A program made the position numbers and the translations under genes. Below are positions 19,861 through 33,705 of a stretch of DNA of 64,000 nt, piece after piece. This stretch comes from Antedon mediterranea (taxonomy: Eukaryota > Echinodermata > Crinoidea > Comatulida > Antedonidae). Location of the stretch: contig NC_092674.1 in the NCBI RefSeq assembly GCF_964355755.1, forward strand, positions 12,407,001 through 12,471,000, given 5' to 3'. The notes beneath the pieces were generated by a model, which did not search any database, was not told the DNA's origin, and saw only the letters and a program-made list of their open reading frames with translations. Position 1 is the first letter of the stretch. Each line of letters opens with the position of its first letter.

Positions 19861-22860
19861 GTCAGTGGTGGGTGTTATAGGTGGCGGCGTTCATTCGAGG
19901 GACGCGTTTGTTGGTAACATTTCATAATAAAATAAATTCCCTAGATATGAACCAAGACAACACCGTTATTTTTTATTACTAACACCTTTTTGGTGAACGA
20001 GTTTTTTACCGTTGCAAAAATAAACATTTTATTATTATTTTAATATAATCAGAAGTGATAAATACAGTAAACAATTATATGAAAATGCATGGTAAATTGT
20101 AGATATAGCAGTCAATGAATTCTTCTACAAACAAAATTATGTGTGTGTTATAATACAATATTGTGTGTAGAAATAAATGTGGCGGGCCGTTTATTTGAGG
20201 GTGGAGGTTGAATATTCCAAAGATTTGTTATGGGGGAGGGGCGTTTATTCTAATAAATGCGGTAGGTCTAATTGGTATAATCAATACCTTAGTTAGTTTA
20301 AATCAAACACTAAACAATACAAATCACCATTGGTCTGTTTTGGAAAAAGAAATACGTTTTAAACGGCTTGCAACATGGGCCAAAGCATCCCGGGTCTCAA
20401 CGACGATACACGCAGATAGCGCGCAACCTGTTCAAACCTAACAGCCACTCGGCTACCATTCAGTTATATAGTGGTTTTACCTAATTTCAAGTAAATCTAT
20501 GATGGCTATAATCAGTTCTCCTGATATAGGACTTACGTAATGTTTACCCAATATCTGATATTTAAAATTGTATATACTGATTTTACAATTTCACCCGCAA
20601 TATACTTCGATGATGTTTTAATGTTATTTGATTTGATCGTTGTTTTTCGGTATAATAATAAGCTCAGACAACATTACCAGACTTTATGTGACAAGAGATG
20701 TGATGTGCCCATATGGACATGATGATGTCATATCACTACCATATTTGGGCAAATCACACTCTTTCTGTCAAACAAATTCTATACATTGAAAAAAGCAAAG
20801 TATGTATGTCGCCGCCAACGGCAAACATTGAACAGAAGCAAAAACTCGACAGGCAAGGGATTTCAGGGATTTAATTACATTACATTACGGAAATCACTTT
20901 TATCCCGCGGACGGTTTAGAACCCTTTATAATATCTTCCTAAGAAATATTGAACAATATCGTTATAGTGAACAGTAGTGTATTATTAAATCTGAGATAAA
21001 TAAAATAGTATCCAAGAGAAATATCTTTACACAAGTGTTTCCATTGTGCTCGCCTATGTCAGAATTATGCATAATTTGTATATAGACACGCTAACATTGA
21101 CCTCATGGAGCACATTTAGCTCGTAGTATCATGCCCTATGAATTCATAAAGGTTAAGATATAATTAAATTAAACAAGATAAGGTATGTCGATGACTACTT
21201 CAATATTCTTTACAGGTAATTTCAAGGATGTCTTAGAATGAACTAGACGATCGCCCACGTGCGTAAAATCTTACAACAGGCATAATGCCGACCCTAAATG
21301 AACATACACAGTAAATTCAATTACCGTGTTTAAAATGTTAATTTCATATAATTCTTAAAATGAAATTTGACATTGCATCTACGAGAAAAACATCAACAGT
21401 TTGTTATCAACCAACACGTATACCTTTCTTTAGCGCAAAACCGAAAGAACGAGTGATTATTTATACATAGATGGTGACCTCGCTTCGCTCGCTCCCTATC
21501 TAGGAAGTGTAGACGACGGTTCTCGGAATGATAATGACTCGGGTCAAAATGTTTTAGAAGAACGTTCTGGCTTGGTAGTTTTCGGTCGGTTACCATTATT
21601 GAAATACTTGATATTCGTAAAACCTACTCTGTTTCACCGTGCCTTAGATGATTAATAACATAGTATAGTGTTTATTGTTTGATAGGGCCCTTATAGAGTG
21701 GAGGTGGGAAGGCGGAGTTCATTTGAGGTAGGTCCTAATTCGAAGGATACGTTTAATTTTTGGTAATAAAGAATAACAAATTAATGCTTGGTAAATTTTT
21801 GATAACAGTCCGATAAATTGTACTACAAATAGTATAATTGTATTATAAATATAATACAATATTGTGTGTAAATGTGGATGGGCGTTTATTAGATTATTAG
21901 TCTATGTGATGTTTTATTGGGGAGGTGTTAGGAGTTTATTCAAGTAAATACCATCCTAATTGGTATAATTAATACGTTTAATTTAAACATCGTTTGAAAC
22001 TTCTGCGACACATTATGCCGTTTTGGCCTAAAAAAGAAGACGTTTTAGAGAGGGGGACTAACAGGACACAGATAGCGCACAGTTATACAGACGTCCTGTC
22101 AGCTTACACAACAACTCGGCTCTCGGGGTTTCACTCAATTACAGACAAAATGTCTTATCATCAGTTCTCCCTATGTAATGTTATATACTATTCCCTAAAA
22201 TATACTCAGATGCTTTATGAATATGTTTAATGTGATCTTTATTAATTTGCAGTATAATTTTTATTTTGATAACTACTACAACCTTCACACGCGCGGTCAG
22301 AAAATAAGCAAAAACTAAAATGGTTATCGCCACCAACGGCCAACTTAGTTGAAACTTTGTTTTTCCTAAAGACTTTCTCTGAAAGATACGTGAAAGATAG
22401 CCGAACTACTTCCTAAATATAGCTAAACCTAACCCTCTAAACAATCTCTCTGACTACAAAGTAACAATAAACAATAAAGCAAGTTGGTCATGGTATTTGA
22501 ACTCCATACATCGGCATGCAAAGTCTAAAGTCAAATCCATTCGACTACACAGACGGCTTGAAGGAAAGCCTATTAAAGTTCATTCAGAGGGCGAGCGCAG
22601 AGCAGATGAAACATGATGCATATTCATAATAATGCTTCCTAGAATGGGACGCCCTTTCTCGGATTTTCAGAGAAAGTTTTTATTGGGAAAAACATTTTCG
22701 CAACTCGGAACTAACTTTACTGCCGACGCTTAAAAATTTAACGATGAAACCCAACATTTCGTTTTAAACCCTCCATGATATCTTTCTAAGAGAGAAATAT
22801 GGAAAAATATCGTAATAGTGAGAACTAATGTTATCAAAACTACGTTTCGCAGCCTTATGT
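19861..22860. repeat. diverged direct repeat pair (about 19.86-21.05 and 21.66-22.86 kb)
   Basis: The two halves share, in order, a G-rich GGCGTTCATTxGAGG-type motif, ATAATACAATATTGTGTGTA (20152 and 21855), TAATTGGTATAAT with nearby AATAC, ACACGCAGATAGCGC/ACACAGATAGCGCAC, ACTCGGCT, and a TATCGT(T/A)ATAGTGA block near 20960 and 22810. Identity is patchy. The G-rich start also occurs at about 52390-52440. An old dispersed repeat is likely. Nothing coding is supported. Confidence 0.55.
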
Positions 22861-23051
22861 TAATTATGGAATAGGTAGACACAATGTAAAACGCATATCA
22901 CTAACTCCGTGTCGGTTCTCACTCTAGCTGTTCCATGAGGTAATGTCTTAGAAAGATATTATAGGCCTAAAGGGTTTTAAAACAAGATTTCTGATGTAAT
23001 GTTAATTCTGGATTCGTCATTCCTTTGCGATTTCCGGGTAGGTTGCAACTA

Positions 23052-24104
23052 CACTGTAAAAAATAATTCGGCATGGGTAAAGTCCGACGGTTACACTACC
23101 AATTGCGCGAGAATTGTATTACCCTGGAAGTGCGGAGGAAACCATGCGATATGACGACTGTCGCGTGGAACAAGTCCATATTTTTAATAATTATTTTTAT
23201 TTTGCATATAAGACCTATTTTTGTATCAGAAAATCCTACTGTTTAATATACAGCTGAAGTAGGTGTTATCAGTCACGGACTAAAAGATGAAAAAATAAGG
23301 TAAGCTTAAAAAGTAGGCCCTAGGCCTAGGGCCTAGTTAAGTTTAGTTCACTGCTCTGTATGTATGCGCCCAGTGCACGAGGATACTATGAAGTGTAATC
23401 AGCCTCGCCAAGTAGGCTTGGTCTAGGCCTGATGACATTGCTTAGTCTAAATTTCCGTATGAATACATTGTTTTTTAGTTATTTATTATTATTGCATGTC
23501 TAAATGTAGCCGAAATGAACTAGGTTGCTAGTTGATTACCCTTTATTTAAATTGTATCTTGCAGGTGACGGTTCAAGTAATTAATTGAAGAATGTTTAAA
23601 CAATTGGCCAGCTCATCTTACTGCAGACCACGTTAATTTCTGTGTTTTTTTATGCAAGTAGGCCTAATACATTTTCATTAAAAATAAAAGATTTTGAAAT
23701 AATATTTTTGAATAGAATAGTACGGTAGTACAGGTTAGGCTATATTTAATAAACATTTTTGTTAATTTGAATCAATGTTGTACCTCTGTAAATGTATCCA
23801 TCTGTTTCTATTTTTGAGGAAAACTAACTGAAACCGACATTTTGGTGTAACCAGATTACCCAAAATAGTTAGTTGCTACTTTGCTGCCACCAAAAACTGG
23901 TGTAAAAAAACATTTCATTAAAAGTTGGGTATTGTAACCCGAAATACCCGGGTAAACTTAGTTTTCCCTGCCCAAGGAAACATCCACTTTCCTAATTTTG
24001 GGTAACATTTCCCAAAGGGGGAAATCAGAGTTTACTCCACTAATTGGTGGCAGCCTGGTAGCACCCACTTTTAGGGGAAAACTAAGCATATATTTTTTAC
24101 AGTG
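23052..24104. mobile_element. DNA-transposon remnant with CACTG termini
   Basis: The left end CACTGTAAAAAATA (23052-23065) is the exact complement of the right end (24091-24104). A TA dinucleotide flanks both sides (23050-23051, 24105-24106). CACTG...CAGTG ends are typical of CACTA/EnSpm-like elements, though the 2-bp flank would also fit other superfamilies. Interior inverted words (GTTTTCCCTG near 23960 and AGGGGAAAAC near 24073) add internal folding. There is no transposase, so this is non-autonomous. Confidence 0.6.
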
Positions 24105-24384
24105 TATAACGTGGCCGCTAGTGGCTGGAGTAACAATAAAATATCTGTACAAAACGCGTGTTTCTCTCTTTAAACGACAACATGAACTAATTATATAAAT
24201 TATAATGCAGAAAGTTATGGTTTGGCTATTTAGTTATTATTATAATTATTGTGAATCAGACTGTTTAAAACTTAGTGCGACAGACAGTTATTACAAAGTG
24301 CGACATCTCGATTACTACAAAGTAGGCCTATGACGATTATTACAAAGTGCGGCAGTACAAATAACGTGGTTTATAGATAGTAAT

Positions 24385-24708
24385 TATATTTTGTTTGTTT
24401 TATCTTTATACTGGGTAACCTCTTCAGTCAAAGACTGATCTCCCAGAGGGCCAAGTTGGTGATCAGTGGCTGTGATGTACTAATACACCGGGGTAACCCC
24501 CTACTCGTCTCGAAATATGTACTAGGTTCTTTAAAGTGCACACAAGCAAGTTGTGTACACTGGACCTACGGTTTATAGTCCTTATCCGAGAAGACTCGTT
24601 CTACCACCAGAACCATGGAGTGAGTGAGCCTCGAACCCCTGCCGATGTTATGGCTACGTGATTAAGGTTCCATTGTCTTAACCGCTCGGCCACTCACTCA
24701 CGAAGTGC
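24385..24708 (-). mobile_element. tRNA-Ser/Leu-like SINE
   Basis: On the minus strand, TGGCCGAGCGGTTAAGA (about 24676-24692) is a textbook box A of class II tRNAs, and GGGTTCGAGGC (about 24628-24638) a box B. The tRNA-like region lacks a foldable, flank-consistent acceptor stem as a gene and continues into a 240-bp body with GTGCACTTTAAAGAACC, then an A-rich tail (about 24385-24410). The central motif resembles the conserved core of Deu-type SINEs. That family assignment is inference. Confidence 0.7.
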
Positions 24709-24989
24709 GATGTGCTTTTTTTTCCAAGACAGTACCTATCAGGAAACAACCCTTATTTTAATGGCCTTACTTGAGTTTCGGGATCATATTTTTTTTTAAA
24801 TATTATTAAGTTCTTTAGTGAGATCTGGCTGGAAGGTATCCAGGTCCAGGGAGTTAAATGGCCGCGACTTATAAACTATCTTTTGATTGATCTGACTTCC
24901 CAAAGTCAAGATTAACCTTGATGAAGGAGTAGTGCTCTGAACCATGCGATGGGTACAATCGTGCAGTTCTCTACAATACAGTAATCCTC

Positions 24990-26020
24990 GCTAGGTTCTA
25001 TTCTGGGTCCTCTTTTCTTTAGCATGTTTATTAATGATTTTTCGTCTGTTCCACATCATTCTAATTTTTGTATTATTTGCTGATGACATTAAACTTTTTC
25101 GGACTATTACAACTGATAATGATATGTTGCTTCTGCAGGCAGATTTGGATGGTCTTCTTCACTAGTGTTACAACTGGGGTATATATGTAATGTCTCCAAA
25201 TGTAAATCTATGTCTGTTACTTTCAAGAAAAAACCCATTTAATTTGATTTCAAGATTAATAATATTGTTCTTGAAAAAATGTCTGTTCATAAGGATTTAG
25301 GCGTTCTTTAAATTTTTGTAAACATGTTTAATATGTTGTAGCTAAGAGTAACAAACTCCTGGGATTCATTTGCAGAAATTGCAGACATATCAATGGTAGT
25401 AAGGCATTGATTCTTATGTATAAATCTTTAATTCGGTCTAATCTTGAGTTTTGCTCTGTTATTTTTAATTCAATTTCTTTTTCTCAGTCTATTATGTTAC
25501 AACGTCTTCAAAATAAGTTTTGTAGGTTTTATTTCCGTAAATTTGGTAAAACTCCCAAGTTAGTTCTACTTAAAGATAGAAGGAATGTATTTTATTTAAT
25601 TTTCTTGTATAAATGTATGAACTCTGTTGTTGATGGTAACTTTATTTCTTATTTTCACCTTTCCGTTCCTGTTTATAGATTAAGAAATCCGGGGTTATTT
25701 TTTGTTCCACCGGGAAGGGTTAAAGTAACTAGGGATGGTTGGATCTGTCGTCTTCCTAGATTATTTAATTATATTGGCTATTGTAATCTGTTTTTTGATA
25801 TTTTTTGTGATACAATTTATTGTTTTTGGTTGTAAGATTACTGTTGCTATTACTTCTATTTAATTACTTTCTTTATGATAATTTGCTATGGTATTGATAT
25901 ACCTGTAATTTTAGCTAATTGTGTTGTTTAATTATCTACATAAATTACATTTATTGATTCAATCCTGTTATAGGCGACTTTGGTCGCTGTTGGATGAAGA
26001 TGAAATAAAAAAAAATATAA
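24990..26020 (+). mobile_element. decayed non-LTR retrotransposon
   Basis: RT remnants include GSILGPL, FINDF and a degraded DDIKLF box (about 25000-25110). An ORF of 142 codons follows (25407-25835) covering the thumb and C-terminal domain: LEFCSVIFNS, LQRLQNKFCR and RLPRLFNYI. The 3' end GGTCGCTGTTGGATGAAGAT with A-rich tail at about 25985-26015 matches the family of the minus-strand copy at 17236-18495. Interrupts unit sequence just left of the ankyrin exon at 26171. Confidence 0.75.
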
Positions 26021-26170
26021 AGTAGGTCTTTTTGATCTATAATAATGACCCGCAATGTTAATTGGTTCATTTAGGTATGTTATTACCGGCACGCCATTTA
26101 AATTAAAAACTCTTTAAAAATCAAACTGAATTATGTAGCACCCCTTATAATTAATGTTTGTAAAACTTAC

Positions 26171-26269
26171 ATTGTCTGGAAGATCCAATTTAGCACCTGC
26201 CTTGAGCAAAATAGTGCAAACATATGTGTGGCCGTGATATGCAGCCAAAAGTAAAGGTGTCGATCCATC
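26171..26269 (-). CDS. ankyrin-ZU5-UPA gene: ankyrin-repeat exon
   Basis: A 99-nt, phase 0-0 exon with acceptor AATCTTTCAG and donor AAT|GTAAGT. It encodes one complete repeat, DGSTPLLLAAYHGH followed by VCTILLKAGAKLDLPDN. The intron flanks on both sides match those of the exons at 33607, 39276 and 46612 (for example TAGGTATGTTATTACCGG upstream in plus coordinates), so this exon is part of the duplicated unit series. Confidence 0.9.
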
Positions 26270-29203
26270 CTGAAAGATTACAAACATTATGGTATAGTAT
26301 TTTTCACTCTACAACATATTTAATCTTTTACTGAAATCAATTCGGTGTGATCAATTAAAAATAACTTTATGTAAATAAATAATGCCAAATAAGATTTTTC
26401 AGATGATGTATTGTGGCGTATACATCTATTTTGCTTGTATAATATTCTTTTTTTATAGTACTGTACAAAATAAATGTTTCTTAGCTTTGCCTGAAATGTA
26501 AACATTTCCAGTAGTGCTAATGTATCTGAATGTAAATTATGATACAGAGTGGTGTTTGCGTTTAAACAGGCAGTTACGACTGAAAACGTATCCAGGCTCC
26601 AAAAGGTTCAGGTAACACATTTTGACTGCTAACTTCTTACTAGGCCCATTGGTTTCATTTTGCCGTCACGGGGAGGAGATAAATGAATTACCAAATCAAA
26701 TGGATATCTCGATTCATATCCTTTTTTTTGTGTATATATCACTTGTACAAAACAATAACAAAAACACGACACACCTTACCATTCTGTGCTCTAAAGGCAA
26801 ATGGTAAACACTATTACGGAATCTACAATGCTAAAAGTGAGAATACTTTCAATGACAGATTTATAAAACAAAACAGACGTAGACAAAATGTAAGTCTATG
26901 CAAGAAGTAAAAACGTTGAGCATGAGGCTTTTTGATAGTCTTAGTAATAATACTTATTGTTGTGCCATTTAAAATCTCTAGTGATTTATTTACAATGTCA
27001 ATTTCTCAGTGGGTATTTCATATTGTAGGTGATTCACATTTTGTGTTATAATTATTTCGAGTGTTTCACCTGCTGTGATAGAAACAATACTGTAATGAGT
27101 TGAAAATGTAAGCATATTAGTGTATTGGTAAACACATGGTGTACTGCAAACCAAAATAGTGTATTTGTGCACATAATAGGAGGTGACATTTGTAAATGAG
27201 ACCGTTTTATTTGACACGAAAAAGCATGTAAACTCCTAAAAAACGTACGTAATCATATAATGTAGTACATTTTGAATGTTGACATGTTACTTCTAACAGA
27301 GTTCAACTTAGATTTTTCTCGGGTTACTTGGATTTGGTTCTTAAATACGGTGTATTGTTGTATTTATTGTAATGCCATGTGTTTTCTACATTGCGAAATT
27401 ACATAGTTAGGGTACGGACATTTCTCTTAGTATTATAGGGTAACACCGTGGCTTAAACATATATTGTTTATTATAAAACATAGACCTTTGCAAAAACACT
27501 ACTTAGTTTATTAATGAAAAATATATTAATTAAAATATACATTTGAATTAGCTGTACGTGAGTCCAAAACATCTAAATGAATATGTATTTACAAAAAGCT
27601 ACAATTATTGTTTTCGAGAATTGTTGTTTTTTTTAGACCACACAAAGTGGCTGTGTAACTTCACATTAATGATATATTGAAACAATATGTTAATTAGTCA
27701 CCTAATCTTGCCATATACGATGATTTAAAATTCTGAGTTTAATATTATAGTATTACAGTTGAACCTACGTAAGAGGCCGCCCCCCTCCCCCCCTTAACGG
27801 CCGTACTTTCAAAAGCCTGTTTGTTCTTCATCTAATGAGTGGACTTCATGTAAGCAGCCATCTCATGTGAGCGGCCACAGGCAAATTTGTTTACAACACA
27901 TTATATTGTTTGTATGGTAAATTACCTCCCTGTAAGCGGTTACCCAAAACAAAAATCGTATTGACTATTGACAACAAGACCATATACATGGCTGCATTCG
28001 CGCGCACAAATTGTAGTTAGTTTTTACTGACCGACCAACCGACCGACCGACATATTGAGCTGTAGAGTCGCGTTTTGCACGCGACTAAAAATACAATTTT
28101 TATACTAATATTGTGCTTTATATATTAGGTTTATTTCGAAGCGGTTTTAAAAATATTTCTGTGAAGAACATTCCTGTGTTTTTTTTAGATGAGATGAGAA
28201 AACTACACAGATTTTTACCAACCAATTTGTCTGAAAATCATACATAATTCTAAACTATCTGATTATAAATTAAATGGAGAATAAAGAGGCTAGTTGCGTT
28301 CAGAAAGCCGAAAAATATCGTGCTTTTGGCCCTCTATAGGCAGAACCTCCCGTAATCGGCCACTTTTCAATTCCATGAAATAAGGCAATTAATAGTAGTT
28401 GATACCTTAGTGGTTATAACAGCCCAGGGCTAAACTTTAACTCATCAAGCCCAAAGACGTTCATTTTTGTCGCAAATACTGTAGGAGTAAATGTAAGCGT
28501 AAGCAACTGAAGAAAAGATATTTAGGGCTAGCCTAGATGTCACAGGGAAGCGCATTAATTACAATTGTCACGGCTGCTCTCTTTATAAAATAGTGAACCT
28601 GCGAACCCCACCTGCTATGGGCTTGCACTTCACCGTGAGTTATCCTCGTTAACGCACACCCTGTAACTAACATGAAATACACATACTCTATGACCCGAAA
28701 AAATCATAGTGTACTAAATTGTGTCTATTCTGTGTCATACAATATTAAGCGCGAATAACCAATAAGTAAAGGTTAATATTATATTGTATTCCGTTTAATC
28801 AGCAAGGCCTACATTTCATTTTCCATGTGTTAATTTTCACTATGATCACACGATTACGAAATCAGCAACAGTTGACCACATACGAATGACAATCGGTTCT
28901 TTTTAGTGGGCTGAATTATTAACATTAATTGACTTAAACGGCCACCAACTGTTATTATTCAGTTTAATAAAACCAAGTCTCACTTGTACAGAGAATATGT
29001 CTTGAAAACTTTTACAGATACAATATCATTTCACTATAAATCTTTGATATCATGTGTATATAAACAACACTTGATGTGTTTACAATTGCCATGTCACGGG
29101 AATACGGTTGAGTTTCATAGGAAACAAAGTTGTAGAGATTATAAGTTTCTGAAATATACTGTAGTGCTGCTGTGTTATCGGAGAAAGTATTTTATAATCT
29201 AAT
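26270..29203. repeat. intron, older copy of the ankyrin-unit sequence
   Basis: Repeated elsewhere: 26530-26660 at 47030-47150; 26830-27780 at 53300-54280; 28120-28760 at 54550-56060; 28800-29200 at 62190-62550. It includes a small LINE RT scrap at about 26825-26990 (minus-strand FYKSVIESIL) and a GTCGG/CCGAC short repeat at 28030-28060. The small ORFs here are in repeat sequence and have no supported product. Confidence 0.65.
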
Positions 29204-29947
29204 CACAGTATGTATTCAATTATCTCAACACAAATACCAATTGAAATGCCATAGTTTCTGTGATTAGTTCTTTAGTTCTTTTAAATATGTCTACTATAAT
29301 CTTTCCATCTCTTCTGAAACTTGTTTTCAATACAATCAATTGCCTGTTGTAGATACAAACAAGGAAAACGTTTATTCATCATTACTAACAAGTAAGTTAT
29401 CAGGGATAGTTATTTTTTCAGGTTGATGTACTTACATTTCCATCACATAACCCTTACCTTTTATCACGTAACGTATTAAGAGTACACGCCTGTTCATGTG
29501 CGCCATATTATTGCTCATATATTCTTTACCAAAATAATTGTGCAAGCACTGTTAACGTAGTTTACCTAGTTTACCAATAGAGAGAAATGGCGAACCGCGA
29601 TGACGTCACTCAAATTTCACCGAGTGGGTATATATTGTAAACAAACCATTTCGCCACATGTTTTTGTATGGGAAATTCCGATGGGTTGAGTTAAAAAGGA
29701 AGGTAGAAAAGAACGTTTAAAACACACATAATAGCAGTATCTTTTTTTTTTGCAACACCCTTAACAATTTTAATGTTATATGGGCAAATCTTAACATATT
29801 TTATTTTAATTTGGATTGAATTAAGATGCGTTTTTGTTATATACTGTACCCAGCTCTAGGCCCTAGATAGTTGGCCTGTATGCTGTAGTACCTCGGATTA
29901 TCGGTTATTATAATAATAATAATATTGGAAATTCGTTATTGCATACT

Positions 29948-29973
29948 GTACTACTACTACTACTACTACTACT
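29948..29973 (+). repeat. CTA trinucleotide microsatellite
   Basis: About eight CTA units. The matching tract in unit 2 (about 35664-35683) is shorter. A poly-G run at about 30108-30124 is likewise shorter in unit 2 (about 35819-35831). Confidence 0.85.
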
Positions 29974-32900
29974 TTAGCTAGGGTGCTGCTGGCCTCTCCT
30001 AGCTAGGTAGTAAGACTAAATAGAGCATCTCTAGTAGATGTAGGCCTAGCATTAGTTTCAGCTTGACAACTGCCATTTTGTTATGTGGCTAGTGATGCTT
30101 CATGCAGGGAGGGGGGGGGGGGGGCTACCGCCAGTAGATAACACCATTCTATATAATACTATATAGGCATAGTCTAATGTAGACCTACAGATATGAGATA
30201 TTTTTAGGAATATGATTGTGAATGATGGATGACTTTTATACATATTTCATTGTTTTATTGTGTAAGTACACAAATACAACAAGAATTATGAGCGTTACAG
30301 CAACAACATTGGTTAGACGAAACCATGATTCACGTGTATAAACATAGGAAATGTGTCGCCCTCAACGGTTTGTTATGATTTTATACCCACTCGGATTTTA
30401 GACGTCGGTTCGCCATTTCTCTCTATTGGGATTGTATATTTATGTAAAGTAATACTATTAAAACAAGGTCAATACTCGGGAAAATGGATTAGATACTGCA
30501 TGACATTTTTTTCTGTTATTAACCATATTAGGAAGTAAAAATAAAATTTCAATTATTGCTTTATTTTGGGGTTAAAGGTCACCAAATACAGGCCAAAAAT
30601 ACCCTAAAATCTTATTTTAAAAATAAAACTATTAAAATAGTTTAGATTCACTGTGATTCTAGAAAAAATTGAACAGCGAATTTATCAAAACTGTTGTTGT
30701 TGCTCTTTTAAAGGGAAATTTCATGGTTTCTCCCAGTTTACATGTTTACAAGACACTATTAAAATTTACCAAATATAACATTATTAGTGGATTTATATAA
30801 TTTAAGATGTCTTCTTTCTAAACAATATTAAAAAGTTTCGATTGTCACATTTACCATTTTTGGACTTTTGCCACACTTTGAATTGGTTCTGGTCCACTGT
30901 GCCACGGGCCAAGAGCTATTCTTTTATTATTCTAATTTTTTTTAATCGGCAATCATGACCCTTTATAACTTGTTGTTGTATATGATGTGCCAGCGTGTGC
31001 GATATTGGTACATGTTACGTTCTAGGCGTTGTAGTAGTAAACAACCTGATGAAAGTGACATTGGGTAGACTTGTGAATGGTAGTTGTGAATGAATTGCCG
31101 TTTCTTACACAGGGAGCATACCGCCTCTCGTAACTACGGATTTTGGTCCCTGGATGTGTATCGCATGGCCCCCGGATGTTGACGCGTGAGCTTGGCCAAC
31201 TTAACTTCTAAATATAGTTACTGTATAAATGTTTCTTACAAAGACAAGTGCGTCCTATCACTAGTACAGTTAGTAACTTGATTCATATTTTGGTTCCTCT
31301 AACTTTGATACAGCACAGATATCGACGCGTGAACAGCAATGAAAATGAGTTCGTTAATTAGTCGTTTTACTGTAATAATATATATATATATATTTGTTAT
31401 ACTAGAAAATTAGTTTGATGAAATGTATTCTACAAAATTAGAAGGCCTAATAATTGTTTTCCCTCAGAAATGAAGTGGGGGGAGGTCACGTGTCTGTTTA
31501 TGAGTGATAATCAATAAGGCATTTAATTAAAATGCAGAGTGTCTTAAAATTAGGCCTACTTGACTGAATCAGAGTAGACCTACTACACAGTTGCATTTAA
31601 ATGAGTCAATAATTAGCATGATAATTTATGTAATTAATACACAGTGAAAGAGCTTATTTTAGTATCCTATAGTAATACATTTTTCTATATAATTTAAAGA
31701 GAAGATGGAATTTAAAATCAGTTACAAAAGCCGACGATAAGAGAGAATTACATGTTTCAAAAAACACCCACTTGTTATTAAAAAAAAAACATTGCACATC
31801 GGCGAGGCTCGATGTCATGCGTGACTGACGAAAACTTGCATGTTTTGTTGTACTGTAGGCCTATCAGTTAATCAGCATACAATGAAACGTGTATCTTGTA
31901 CCCCATCATGGTACAAAGTGTCATACAAATCGTACATTTAATAATTCGAACAGCCTAGAACGTGAACATAATTCGTAGCGTACGTATACACAGTACACGA
32001 CTACGCGTCGGTAAACTTCGCCAGGGAAGTAAGCCTAACTATAATATACGCATTTTGATTCCTGGATGGAACATGATGTATATATTACGCGTAAACCGTG
32101 TATTTCACGATGCCACTAGATCGGTCACTTAATAATAATAATTACTTTAATTTTCCAATTCATCATGCGTTTGTCGTTACTATGAACTTTAATTGTACTG
32201 ATTGGAATAATTAATCAGTAAAATAATGCTTGCCTTCTGATCAATGTTAGTTACATTGAAAACCTCATCCCAAGGATGCGATGTAAATCAACAGTTGAAT
32301 AGCAAGAGAAGACATGGGTTGGCTAATTCACTTGCAATTGTTTGTCTTTTTTTTAACAATATTTTGATGACGAAGTAACAGTTACTGTATAGTCAGAGTG
32401 GCAATAGTTATACGAATTATTGTTTCAGATTTGTAATAATTACGTCAAGTATAGCCTCTTCTCTAGTAGCCATGTCAGCCTCTTGACTTAGCTATTGGGC
32501 ATGGAAAAGTGCACTGATATTTGCACGTTAAAATCGCCTATGACACCAACGCAAGCATAAAACAACTATATTCTACAAATAAACATGATCAGAAATAGAC
32601 AATGTAGTCGCTTAGTATACCAATTTCATCATGTAACTGCTGTGTTCAGTCTTCTGTTATTTACGTATATTATGCAGCAACACCTTCCCCGTGATGATGT
32701 TTAACGATGACTATGTAAAATTAATGTTAAACATCAGAGATGTTATCTCTAGGGTTGCTAGTTATAATGTAGTAAAAACAAATAATACTAGAATATAAAA
32801 AGTACATAATGAAAAAAGAAAACCTGGATAACCCAATTTCGTTAACTATACTAACTTTAGATAAATTGGTGGTCACATATTGAAGTAATTTCGGATTTGA

Positions 32901-33606
32901 CAAAAGTATGAGTATGTATGAGGTTAATTAGGCCTATTTCAGAAAACAGTTTAGGGGATTTTTTTTTCTCAGCCCCACTCTGCAGTCACGATCTCTTTTC
33001 GCGAATTCTAATTTCACATAAACGGGCAATGAAATCATTATTAAAAACATGTAAGCTTATACGGTAGGTATATATTTATATTATTTATTTATTTATTTTT
33101 GTTTATCCTTTTCGTGGATACTATTTAAAAATACAAACAGAAGGTTTGTATTTTTTCCGATTGTTTCGCTGTATACAGTAAATAAGTTGCTGATGAATTT
33201 TATGATGATTTTGAAGAATAAAATGAATAATTAAAAATATGAGGCGTATAAAAATCATTTTGCATGATTGATTTCTGTAATATAAATTCTGTAAAAGCGT
33301 TGTTTCCAGTTTTAATTGTTTAGGCCGACAGATCGAGTATGTTGTTACACAGGCCATGATTGTTATTATAAAAATCTGATATGAAAATAACTATTGTTCT
33401 TATGTTGTACCATGTGGAGTTGAAGTTTAACAGAACAATATAAATAGTTCTAATGGTTCTGCTAATTTAGTATTATTTATATAATGTAGTGACAGTACTT
33501 TAGGTATGTTATTACCGGTTCGCCCTTAAATTTGAAAATTAAACCATTTATTTTAATCACACTGAACTATATAGCACCCTTATTAATAATGTTATGTAAA
33601 ACTTAC

Positions 33607-33705
33607 ATTTGTTGTAAGATCCAAATTAGCACCTGCCTTGAGCAAAATAGTGCAAATATCTGTTTGGCCATTACTTGCAGCATAATGCAAAGGTGTCCAT
33701 CCGTC
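33607..33705 (-). CDS. ankyrin-ZU5-UPA gene: ankyrin-repeat exon (unit 1)
   Basis: A 99-nt exon, phase 0-0, acceptor ATATTTCAG, donor AAT|GTAAGT. The repeat reads DGWTPLHYAASNGQTD followed by ICTILLKAGANLDLTTN, a full ankyrin module. Its 99 nt are identical to the exon at 39276-39374 in the neighbouring tandem unit, so the protein gains two identical adjacent repeats if both are spliced in. Confidence 0.9.

Noticed and set aside
24620-24708. A tRNA-Ser/Leu gene on the minus strand
   Set aside because: Boxes A and B are good, but the tRNA-like part runs into a SINE body with an A-rich tail, so it is a SINE head rather than a gene.
30353-30538. Conserved 61-codon ORF present in both tandem units (also 36060-36245)
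   Set aside because: Conservation reflects recent duplication of the whole unit, not selection, and the older copies do not keep the frame.
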